Below are positions 37,202 to 45,466 of a stretch of 64,000 nucleotides of DNA, in pieces (position 1 is the first letter of the stretch; each line of letters opens with the position of its first letter). Made by a program: the position numbers and the translations under genes. The notes under the pieces are model-generated. The model was not told the DNA's origin. It did no database searches and saw nothing but the letters and a program-made list of their open reading frames with translations. Origin of the DNA: Verrucomicrobiota bacterium. Its GTDB lineage: Bacteria; Verrucomicrobiota; Verrucomicrobiia; Limisphaerales; VHDF01. The stretch is taken from contig VHDF01000021.1 in NCBI GenBank assembly GCA_016871495.1, positions 1 to 64,000 of the forward strand, written 5' to 3'.

Positions 37202-37793
37202 GGCTGCGCTCGAACCTAGCAAACCCCAAGCGACTCTCCAAGCGCTCGATGGCGAGATCGCTGTCTGCATCCTGGCGGGCGGACTCAGCACGCGCATGGG
37301 CCGGCCCAAATCAAGTTTGCAATGGCGCGGCCGGACCTTTCTCAGTCACCTAAAACACGCCGCCGCTGAAGCCGGATGGCCCTGCCGAATCATCGCGCAC
37401 GATCAAGTGCCACGGTGCGGCCCCCTCGGGGGCATCGCCACCGGCCTCCTCACCTCAAGGCAAACGTGGGTGGTTTTCCTGGCCTGCGACATGCCATTGA
37501 TCCACGCCGCCCTGTTGCAACGCATGGTCCGCAGAATAGGACCGGGATCCAAACCGCGCGTGGTTCGGCACCAGGGCACGGTGGGATTTCCCATCGTGCT
37601 GCCCGCGAAAATGGGGCGGCGCGTCCTGGAGTTGATTCAAGAAGGAGTTCGGTCTGTTCAGGAACTTTCCCGGAGAACCGGAGCCGTGGAAGTGCCCCTG
37701 CCCAAAGCCTGGATGTTTCGCCTCGCCAACATCAACACCCCCGAGGACCTGAAACGTCTCGCCGGGAGTGGCAATTCGGCGGGGACGGATTAG
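37200..37793 (+). CDS. mobA: Molybdenum cofactor guanylyltransferase
   Basis: 197 residues with the nucleotidyltransferase signature CILAGGLSTRMGRPKSSLQW, GPLGGIATGL and FLACDMPLI. It transfers GMP to molybdopterin. A GAGGGG site lies 10 nt upstream of the ATG at 37200, and no other start codon precedes the signature in frame. No other moco gene is nearby. The carboxylesterase follows after 4 bp. Confidence 0.85.
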   Translation: MAALEPSKPQATLQALDGEIAVCILAGGLSTRMGRPKSSLQWRGRTFLSHLKHAAAEAGWPCRIIAHDQVPRCGPLGGIATGLLTSRQTWVVFLACDMPLIHAALLQRMVRRIGPGSKPRVVRHQGTVGFPIVLPAKMGRRVLELIQEGVRSVQELSRRTGAVEVPLPKAWMFRLANINTPEDLKRLAGSGNSAGTD

Positions 37794-37797
37794 AGTG

Positions 37798-38445
37798 ATG
37801 GCCATGCTTGAAACCGAGTTCATCAAGGCCCGATCCGGCGACGATCACCGCCTCATGATCGTGCTGCACGGATTGGGTGACAGCATGGAGGGATATCGCT
37901 GGCTGCCGGACGCGCTGCGGTTTCCCTGGATGCATTATCTGCTCGTGAACGCCCCCGATGCCTACTTCGGCGGCTATTCCTGGTACGATTTCGCCGGAAA
38001 TCCGGGTCCGGGCATTGAACGCAGCCGCCAGGCGCTTTTCGAGTTGCTGGACGCGCAACGCCGGGCGGGGCATCTTCCCAGCCATATCTTTTTGTTCGGA
38101 TTTTCCCAAGGATGTCTGATGTGCCTCGAGGTCGCTGCACGCTACCCGCATCGGCTGGCTGGGTTCGTCGGCATCAGTGGCTATGCGCATGAGCCCGGCA
38201 AACTCATCGCGGAGATGTCTCCCATCGCCCGGGAACAATCCTTCCTCTTCACTCACGGCACGCAGGATCCATTGGTGCCCTGTCGCGCGGTGCGTGAGCA
38301 AGTCCACCAATTGCAGAACGCGGGTTTCCGGATTGCTTGGAAAGAGTTCGACAAGGTCCACACCATCGCCGGGGATGAAGAAATCGAAGTGATTCGCGAT
38401 TTCGTCCAACACCGCGCCGCGGTGGGCGTGCGGGGCGGCGCGTAA
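37798..38445 (+). CDS. Phospholipase/carboxylesterase-family hydrolase
   Basis: 215 residues, alpha/beta hydrolase of the YpfH/carboxylesterase type: IVLHGLGDSMEGYRWL, the nucleophile elbow GFSQGC with Ser103, Asp157 in THGTQDPLVP and His188 in DKVHTI. No signal peptide, so cytosolic. It starts 4 bp after mobA and is probably cotranscribed with it. An alternative ATG lies at 37804. Substrate unknown. Confidence 0.9.
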   Translation: MAMLETEFIKARSGDDHRLMIVLHGLGDSMEGYRWLPDALRFPWMHYLLVNAPDAYFGGYSWYDFAGNPGPGIERSRQALFELLDAQRRAGHLPSHIFLFGFSQGCLMCLEVAARYPHRLAGFVGISGYAHEPGKLIAEMSPIAREQSFLFTHGTQDPLVPCRAVREQVHQLQNAGFRIAWKEFDKVHTIAGDEEIEVIRDFVQHRAAVGVRGGA

Positions 38446-38491
38446 TTGCTGCGATTTCGACGCCGCCACCTTCCGTTCCACTCCCTCCCCC

Positions 38492-41134
38492 ATGTCCTGT
38501 ATTCGCCGACCCAGATTACACCCTCGTTCGATTCCGTTTTTTCGCCCGTGGGTTGTGCTTCTCTTGAGTGTGCTGGTTCTCACACGGGCCGATGGCGCTC
38601 CGATTCTTTCTTCGCTGGAGCCGCGCTCGGGTCCGCCCGGCGCCACCGTGACCATCCAAGGCACCGACTTGTCCCAAGTTTACGCCGTGACCTTCGGGGG
38701 CGTGCCGGCGGATTTTTCCGTGCTCTCCGCGACGCGCTTGATCGCCATCGTGCCCAAGCACGTGTTGAGCGGGCCGGTGATTGTGGAATCCAGGACGGGA
38801 AACGCCTCAAGCCCGACCCATTTCCTGGCGCCGCCCCGAGTTCTCAGGGTGCGCCCGGCTCGCGCCGCCCCTGGCACCACCATCCTCATTGAAGGGGCCA
38901 ATTTCGGCAATGCCACCCATGTGTATTTGGGCACGACTCCCATCGATTTCCAGCGGACTTCCTCCAGCCAGATCTTTGCTGTGCTTCCCAACGCGACGAC
39001 CAATGCCCAACTGGCCGTGGTCAGCAGTGTGGGGTTCGGCCTCAGCCCGTCGCCTTATGCGATCACGGGTCCAGCCCCCATCGTGGACGCCTTTGAACCC
39101 GCGCTGGGACCGCCGGGTTCAGGTTTTCACGTTTTTGGCGCCAATCTGGAAAATGTGTCGCAGGTTTTTCTGGGAAGCGTGGCCGCGTCCTTCTTAAGAA
39201 CCGCGATCGACCAACTGGAGGTGACCGTGCCGGCGACGGCGTTGACCGGACCCCTTGTTCTGCGGGGCAGCCTCGGCAGTGTCACCAGCAGTGTGCCCTA
39301 TGTCGTCACTCGTGCTCCCGTCATTCGGCAATTCGCCCCGACGCTGGGACGGCCGGGGACCGCGGTCCTGATCGAAGGCATCAATTTCGAGGACCTCTTG
39401 GGCGCGAGTGTGAACGGCAAGAGCGTCTCCGGCATCGCCAGCGCCGCTCCGGGCCAAATCCAGATCACCATTCCTGAAGGCGCGACCTCCGGACCGTTGC
39501 GTGTCACCAACCGGTTTGGAACCGGCACCAGCACCAACTCATTCACCCTTGCCACGGGGCCCTTGATTCTCGACTTCGATCCGCCCTTCGGCGCGGCGGG
39601 ATCCCCGGTTCGGATCGAAGGCATCAATTTTTCAGGGCTAACGGGGCCGGCCGCGGTTCGCTTTGGGAGCCGACCGGCCGCGAGCTACGCGGTCACTGCC
39701 GATACGCAAATTCAGGCCGTGGTCCCGGAGGGATTCGCCGAAGGTCTGATCGTGGTCAGCAACCGGTCTGGAGCGAGCACGAGCAGCGTGCCGTTCCTGG
39801 TCACGGGGCGAGCTCCTTTCGTGACCTCCATCGAACCGGCCTCGGGACCGCCGGGAACGGTGGTGAAGATCACCGGCATTAATTTGGATGCGGCAACGGC
39901 GGTTCGATTCAATGGCCAAATCGCGGCGGGTGTCGAGATCACCGCACCCACTCAACTCTTTGCGATGGCCCCGGCCGGAGTCACCACGGGACCCCTCATC
40001 GTCTCCAGTCCGCGCGGGTCGAGTTCCAACCGATGGGTGTTTTCAGGTCTTCCCCGCATGGGACCTCTGGTGAAACGGATTGCGATAGCCGGCGAGGAGG
40101 TTCTGGTGCGCGGCACCAATTTCTCGGGTGCCACCTCGCTTCGACTGGGCGAGCTGGAGCTGGTGTTTACCCTCTCATCGACGAACGAATTGCGTTTCGT
40201 GCTGCCGGCCACCGCGCTGCGCGGATCGCTCACCCTTGAGACCGATGCCGGCATTCATACTCTGCCTGAATCCCTCGGCGTGGCGCCCACCGTGGCAGGA
40301 TTCGATCCGCTTTTCGGACCGGCGGGCTCCCTGGTGACGCTGACAGGCTCGGGCTTTGGCGAGGTCTCAGCCGTGCTGCTCGGGGAGGTCGCCGCGGACT
40401 TCGCGGCGCGCGCCCCCGACCGTCTGGAGATGCGCGTGCCTGCCGGCGCCACGAACGGCGTTTTGACCGTGCGCACTCCCGACGGCACCGCTCGAAGCAC
40501 GAATGTGTTCATCGTCACCGGCACCTCGGATTTGCGGACTCGAGTGGAGTTTCCCGGAGCGCCGGTCGCGCCCGGAAACATGTTCGAGTGGTGGATCACC
40601 GTGACGAACGCCGGCCCGCTCGCCGCCTCGCGGGTGGGTTTGACCAATACCTTCCCGACGAGCGTCCAAATCGACTCGGTGGCGTCGGCCTGGCCTGTGG
40701 TGAAGCTGGCCAATCGAGTGGAAGTCGCTCTGGGAGTGATGACGAACGGTCAAAGCGCGACCGTGAGACTGCGGGGAACGGCGCCGAGGTCGGGTTACTT
40801 CACCAACACGGCACGGGCGTTCGGCTTTGAGTTGGATCCATTCCCGATCAACAACGTGAGCCATGCGCGCGCGGTGGTGCTGAGCGAAACTGATCGAACG
40901 CTGATGCTGCACCGAGGGGTGGGGACAGCCAGCCGGGTGGTGGTGACGTGGCCTCAGTCCGGCCTCCCGCTTCAACTGGAAACGACGGCGGACCTTGTCT
41001 CTCCGATTCTTTGGCTCCCGGTGACCACCGGCATCATTCCCAGTGAAGGACGCTTCGTATTCACCAACACCACGGCCGGGAGAGAACGCTATTTCCGCCT
41101 CACGCTGCCGCCGGACTCAGCAAACATTCCCTAG
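38492..41134 (+). CDS. Exported IPT/TIG repeat protein with DUF11-like domain
   Basis: 880 residues with signal peptide (PFFRPWVVLLLSVLVLTRADGA). I count eight IPT/TIG-type Ig repeats, each opening like F.P..GPPGT.V.I.G.NF (for example SLEPRSGPPGATVTIQG, SIEPASGPPGTVVKITG, FDPLFGPAGSLVTLTG); the seventh is divergent. They are followed by a DUF11-like domain near 690-790 (WITVTNAGPLAASRVGLTNTFP) and a C-terminal domain ending FTNTTAGRERYFRLTLPP. Likely a surface or adhesion protein; ligand unknown. Confidence 0.85.
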   Translation: MSCIRRPRLHPRSIPFFRPWVVLLLSVLVLTRADGAPILSSLEPRSGPPGATVTIQGTDLSQVYAVTFGGVPADFSVLSATRLIAIVPKHVLSGPVIVESRTGNASSPTHFLAPPRVLRVRPARAAPGTTILIEGANFGNATHVYLGTTPIDFQRTSSSQIFAVLPNATTNAQLAVVSSVGFGLSPSPYAITGPAPIVDAFEPALGPPGSGFHVFGANLENVSQVFLGSVAASFLRTAIDQLEVTVPATALTGPLVLRGSLGSVTSSVPYVVTRAPVIRQFAPTLGRPGTAVLIEGINFEDLLGASVNGKSVSGIASAAPGQIQITIPEGATSGPLRVTNRFGTGTSTNSFTLATGPLILDFDPPFGAAGSPVRIEGINFSGLTGPAAVRFGSRPAASYAVTADTQIQAVVPEGFAEGLIVVSNRSGASTSSVPFLVTGRAPFVTSIEPASGPPGTVVKITGINLDAATAVRFNGQIAAGVEITAPTQLFAMAPAGVTTGPLIVSSPRGSSSNRWVFSGLPRMGPLVKRIAIAGEEVLVRGTNFSGATSLRLGELELVFTLSSTNELRFVLPATALRGSLTLETDAGIHTLPESLGVAPTVAGFDPLFGPAGSLVTLTGSGFGEVSAVLLGEVAADFAARAPDRLEMRVPAGATNGVLTVRTPDGTARSTNVFIVTGTSDLRTRVEFPGAPVAPGNMFEWWITVTNAGPLAASRVGLTNTFPTSVQIDSVASAWPVVKLANRVEVALGVMTNGQSATVRLRGTAPRSGYFTNTARAFGFELDPFPINNVSHARAVVLSETDRTLMLHRGVGTASRVVVTWPQSGLPLQLETTADLVSPILWLPVTTGIIPSEGRFVFTNTTAGRERYFRLTLPPDSANIP

Positions 41135-41301
41135 GACCGGACGGGTGGAAGGTTCGGATGCGCTTCGTTGTTCGGACGTTGCCGCGGCTGGTCTGCGACC
41201 CCGCCGCGCTCCGACGACGGGCGCGGGTGATGCAACCCCGATGGGATTCGATTGGAGCGCGACTGGGCTGAAAGCCAGTCGCAGTAGCCTCGCTGGGAGC
41301 C

Positions 41302-42867
41302 TCACTCCGGAATCGGGGTCGAGATGATCTTCAGGGGAGCTTTGCCACCTGCGGGCGCGTTGGTTGCGGCATTGGTGGCCGACCCCTTGTAAGGAACGTG
41401 CTGGGTGGGCCTCCCCTGCGCCATGGCCGCGTCTTCGGGTTTGACCGCCGAGGTGTTCTCGCCGGCCGCCAGCCCCAGTTTGGTGCGGAGTTGCTTGGCG
41501 AGTTCAGGCCCGACGCCGCTGTCCGGAGCGAGCAATCGATCGATCACATCGCGGCGAAGCAAATCCATCGGCGGCAAACCGACGCGGCCTACGGAAGACG
41601 AGGTGCTTTGCTGGAACCGGATGTAAGCCTTCTGGGCCAGCCGATCATATCCGGCCGCCTGATCGTCCTCGCCGATCGCCAGATTGTAAAATGCGGTTTC
41701 CCACAAGCCCTGCAGCACGGCCTTGGTGCGGTCGTGGGAAATATCACCCATCTGCTCGGTGACCTGCGCGACGGCAAATTCGTCCATCGTGAGATTCGCG
41801 TCCACGGCGCCGGGGTATTCCTCCTTCAGTTTCTTGAACCAGCTCGCAGCCGAGGCCTGGCGGTTGTGGGTGTAGAGAAAATAGACGGCGTCCTTGATAA
41901 AATTCTTGTGGCCGGTTTTGAAGTTGTCCCGCATCTCCGCATCATCGGCAATCATCTTCTCATAGGCGGCGTTGGCGTTGGGGATAATGTCCAAATTGGG
42001 GCCAAACTCGAAGCGTTTGTAGACTTTGTTCTCGATGATGCGGCCGCGATGAAAAGCCATTTGCATGGATTGGAAGATGGAGCGCCGGACGGTGGTGCGG
42101 TCTTTGGGGGTTCCATGTTCCAATCCGCGAAAGGCCCAGTAGATGGCATGGGTCTCAGGGAGACGCCATTCGAGGGGGCCGTAGGTGTCATCGATCTTCT
42201 TCATGATGGCGGGCTCGAGCTTCAATTTTTCCCTGAGATGAGCCACGCGCTTTTTCTGCTCCTCGGTTGTCGGGTTGAGCAATTCGTCGTAGTTGGGGCG
42301 TCCGCTGCCCAGGGCTTCCATCATGATCTTGTACCATGATTCCTTGTACAGGAAATGGGCGTCGTCGAGGTTCTGCCCCATCTTGTGCTGGAAGAACCAG
42401 GAGAGTTCGCGGTAGAGGATGGTTTGCTCCGGATTAAATTTGATGGCTTGATCACGCAGCAGTTCGATGCCGCGCTGCACCCACCGCCAGCGGTCGTTGG
42501 GATCGTCGAACTTGACGGAGATGTTATAGGCCATGTTCCAGGCTTGGTGATACCACACGGTGGCAATATGCGGTTGCAGCTTGGTAATCCAGTCCGCCAG
42601 TTGCACCATTTCGAAGTAGCGCCCCTTTTCCTGCATCTCCGAGGCGCGAATCCAAAGCGCGTTGGCGATGAGGCCCCGGAAACCGCCGAGGGCGACGGTG
42701 GTGAAGGCAAGGACCGGCGGCAAATTTTCGGGAGGTGAAAGCCGGGTCAGCTTCATGCGAACCCGCTCTTGCGCGAGATTGCGATGCGCCATCCCGGACA
42801 GCACCATGCACGCCAAGGCGAGGACGGCGAGGACGGGCTTGTACAGGCGTTCGCGCGCGGTCTTCAT
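41302..42867 (-). CDS. Conserved membrane-anchored protein, last gene of the SPFH/ATPase/ABC operon
   Basis: 521 residues from the ATG at 42867, whose first base is shared with the upstream stop (TGATG). One N-terminal membrane helix (YKPVLAVLALACMVLSGMA) is followed by a large helical domain (FRGLIANALWIRASEMQEKGRYFEMVQLADWITKLQPHI), which reads like TPR-type repeats, and an Ala/Pro-rich tail. No enzymatic motif seen. It could be a scaffold or substrate-capture partner for the two ABC permeases. Confidence 0.75.
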   Translation of the reverse strand: MKTARERLYKPVLAVLALACMVLSGMAHRNLAQERVRMKLTRLSPPENLPPVLAFTTVALGGFRGLIANALWIRASEMQEKGRYFEMVQLADWITKLQPHIATVWYHQAWNMAYNISVKFDDPNDRWRWVQRGIELLRDQAIKFNPEQTILYRELSWFFQHKMGQNLDDAHFLYKESWYKIMMEALGSGRPNYDELLNPTTEEQKKRVAHLREKLKLEPAIMKKIDDTYGPLEWRLPETHAIYWAFRGLEHGTPKDRTTVRRSIFQSMQMAFHRGRIIENKVYKRFEFGPNLDIIPNANAAYEKMIADDAEMRDNFKTGHKNFIKDAVYFLYTHNRQASAASWFKKLKEEYPGAVDANLTMDEFAVAQVTEQMGDISHDRTKAVLQGLWETAFYNLAIGEDDQAAGYDRLAQKAYIRFQQSTSSSVGRVGLPPMDLLRRDVIDRLLAPDSGVGPELAKQLRTKLGLAAGENTSAVKPEDAAMAQGRPTQHVPYKGSATNAATNAPAGGKAPLKIISTPIPE

Positions 42868-44246
42868 CAGTTGCTCCCCGGAGGCAAGGCGATTTCGCGG
42901 CGAGTCAGCGTGACCACGCCGAACAGGGCAAACACTCCCCCGAGCACGACCCACACTTGCAGCATCGCGCGGCCAAGCTGGTTCCACGAGATGCTGCGCC
43001 CCGTGCTCAAGGAGTCAATGGGTGAAAACTCCTCCACCAGCCCGATCAATTGCAAAGCGCCGCGAAAGACCGGAAGGATAATATAATCGACGGGGGCTTT
43101 CTCATCCGCGACGCCGGTTTCGTGATTGACCTCCCACACGGTGCCTTCCTGCAAAGCCTGGGCCATGGTGCCACTGGAAAAAACGATGACCATCAATCCC
43201 ACGGAAAAGAATGCCGCCACGGGGAACGCGAGCAGACTGGCCGCGGCCAAACCCACAAACGCCAACAGCCCCAGCCAGAGCAGAATCACGCCCAAGCCGC
43301 GGGCAAAATTAAGGCCGAAACCGGCCTCGGGATAGAGCACTTCCATGCCATCCTCGAGTTGAAACAGCAAACTGGTCTCGTTTGGGTTATAAAATTCCAC
43401 CGTCAAGACACCCTGGTCGTCGAACAAATCGGGAGGGATTTCAAACTGGTGATAGGCGTCCGGGGCCAGGCTCATCTGGTAGCGCCACAGCTTCGGTGTG
43501 TCGGGAACACCGGCCTGCCAGAGCGCCACAAACGTGCCGGAAGGGCTTTTCTCCGTCGCCGTGAACTTGGTGCGAATGAACAAGGGTTTGCCAGCCGATT
43601 GAAACCGGGCCAGCCCCAATGGAATCCTCCAACGACGGCCGGTGCCCGGACGAACAATTTGGAATTCCTGTTTCACCTGCTCACGGACCTGTTGCAACAC
43701 AAACGTCCGATCCATGGCCGCGACGTTTTGCTGCTTGATGCGCTCGTTGAAAACCTGCTGCACCACGGGTTCCACGTCCATGGCGGGCTCTTTGACAGAC
43801 CCCCGCGCCACGAGCACCTCTTCGCGCAAGAGGCGCTGATCCTCCGCGCTCAGCTTCGAGACTCGATATTGCAGGATGAGGAAAATGGCGGCACCGGAGA
43901 TCACCAGCAGGAAGGTGTTGAGGGCCATGATCCCCAGCCATTTCCCAATCCAAATCTCCCACCGCGCCACCGGTTTGACCGTGACCATCTGCAACTGGCA
44001 ATCCTCAATATCTCGGGCCAGCGTACCGCAGGCCAGCCACAACGTTGCAATGCCCAGAAGTCCGACCACCGCGCTCAGCGAGTAGGTGATCAATAATTGG
44101 GAAATATCCTGCGGCCGGCCGGCCGCCTTCAAGAACATCGGCATCACACCGACCGCCATCACCAGCAAGGCGGAGAGCATCCAAACCAGCTTGTACCGGA
44201 CGGCAGCTTTGATGGTCAGCCGGGCGATGGCGAGGATTCGGCGCAT
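42867..44246 (-). CDS. ABC-2 type permease with large extracytoplasmic insert
   Basis: 459 residues. An N-terminal helix pair (VWMLSALLVMAVGVMPMF) and a helix near 130 are followed by a soluble stretch of about 190 residues (about 150-330), then C-terminal helices (VILLWLGLLAFVGLAAASLLAFPVAAFF). Typical of NosY/GldF-like ABC-2 permeases with an extracytoplasmic domain. It pairs with the ATPase encoded 14 bp upstream. Cargo unknown. Confidence 0.82.
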   Translation of the reverse strand: MRRILAIARLTIKAAVRYKLVWMLSALLVMAVGVMPMFLKAAGRPQDISQLLITYSLSAVVGLLGIATLWLACGTLARDIEDCQLQMVTVKPVARWEIWIGKWLGIMALNTFLLVISGAAIFLILQYRVSKLSAEDQRLLREEVLVARGSVKEPAMDVEPVVQQVFNERIKQQNVAAMDRTFVLQQVREQVKQEFQIVRPGTGRRWRIPLGLARFQSAGKPLFIRTKFTATEKSPSGTFVALWQAGVPDTPKLWRYQMSLAPDAYHQFEIPPDLFDDQGVLTVEFYNPNETSLLFQLEDGMEVLYPEAGFGLNFARGLGVILLWLGLLAFVGLAAASLLAFPVAAFFSVGLMVIVFSSGTMAQALQEGTVWEVNHETGVADEKAPVDYIILPVFRGALQLIGLVEEFSPIDSLSTGRSISWNQLGRAMLQVWVVLGGVFALFGVVTLTRREIALPPGSN

Positions 44247-44260
44247 GGACGTTCCAAGGG

Positions 44261-45448
44261 TTACTCCTTCCGCTCGTCGGAGCCCAAAAGCCCGCTGAGT
44301 TTCCGATTGGCCTCGTTGAGATCCACCGGCTTGGCCTGGGGCGACTGCTCGGGCTTGGCTTCCCCTTGGGCCAACTGATCGAGCCGGCGATCATCCACCG
44401 CGGGGGCTACGGGCTCTGCCTGAGCCGGGGCCGCCGGTTCAGCCAACGAAAGCCGCTCCAGGATCTTGTCCGAACTCGCCGGGGTATCCGCCCCACCGCG
44501 GAGATAAGCCGCCACCTGGCCTCCCGAGGTGGCTCCCGAAGTGGCGGTCTCACTCTGGCGCGCCCGCTGGACGACACCGAGGAAATAGCTTTCCAAATTC
44601 TGCGTCGGTGTGTCGATCCGGACGCGATCCGATCCGGCCTCCGACCGCAGAATCTCCAGCACTCGGCCCATGGTTTCGCGGGAAAGGACCGGCGCGGTAA
44701 TCCGCACTTCGTCCGGCGCGGCCAGCAACTCCTTGAGCGTGCCCATAGCTTGGATCTTGCCGCCGTAGTAAATCACCACGCGGTCGCAGACATCCTCCAC
44801 GTCCGAAAGCAAGTGGCTGCTCAGGATCACGGTCTTGCCGCGGCGGGCGAGCGCAAGAATCAAATCTTTGACTTCGCGGCAGCCAATCGGATCCAGCCCG
44901 GCCGTGGGTTCATCCAGCAACACCAAATCCGGATCGTTGATCAAAGCCTGCGCCAGTCCGATGCGCCGCTGCATGCCCTTCGAAAACTCGCCGACCAGGC
45001 GCGTGCGCGCCGCACTCAGCCCGACCATCTCGAGCAACTGCTCCGCGCGCCGTTTCTTCTCGGCTCCGGGCAAGTCGAAAAGACTGCCGAAAAAATCGAG
45101 CGTCTCGGTGGAATCGAGATATTTGTAAAGGTAGGACTCCTCTGGCAAATACCCGATGCGGGACTTGGTGACGACATGCCGCGGTGATTTCCCAAACACC
45201 TCGATCGTTCCCCGCGTGGGATAGAGCAGCCCCAGCAGCATTTTGACGGTGGTGGACTTGCCCGAACCGTTGGGTCCCAGCAAGCCGAACACCTCCCCTC
45301 GCCGCACCTCGAAATCCACGCTGTCGACCGCGCGCGCCTTCCGCCGGCCCCAAAAGTCTTTGAACTCCTTGGTCAAGCCGCGCACGGCGATGACGACGTC
45401 GCCGGACACGGAGGTGGACGGGGGCGAGGGAGGAGCCGCGAGGGGCAT
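44261..45448 (-). CDS. ABC transporter ATP-binding protein
   Basis: 395 residues. Walker A GPNGSGKSTTVK, a Q-loop region (GYLPEESYLYKYL), the signature EFSKGMQRR, Walker B LVLLDEPTAGLDP and the switch histidine SSHLLSDVED are all present. After about residue 250 there is a ~140-residue extension with a Pro/Ala-rich region, absent from minimal ATPases. The N-terminus starts after a PPSPPS linker. Presumed to energise the permeases at 42867-44246 and 51573-52532. Confidence 0.95.
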   Translation of the reverse strand: MPLAAPPSPPSTSVSGDVVIAVRGLTKEFKDFWGRRKARAVDSVDFEVRRGEVFGLLGPNGSGKSTTVKMLLGLLYPTRGTIEVFGKSPRHVVTKSRIGYLPEESYLYKYLDSTETLDFFGSLFDLPGAEKKRRAEQLLEMVGLSAARTRLVGEFSKGMQRRIGLAQALINDPDLVLLDEPTAGLDPIGCREVKDLILALARRGKTVILSSHLLSDVEDVCDRVVIYYGGKIQAMGTLKELLAAPDEVRITAPVLSRETMGRVLEILRSEAGSDRVRIDTPTQNLESYFLGVVQRARQSETATSGATSGGQVAAYLRGGADTPASSDKILERLSLAEPAAPAQAEPVAPAVDDRRLDQLAQGEAKPEQSPQAKPVDLNEANRKLSGLLGSDERKE

Positions 45449-45466
45449 GGGCGGGGCGGTGGCCTT

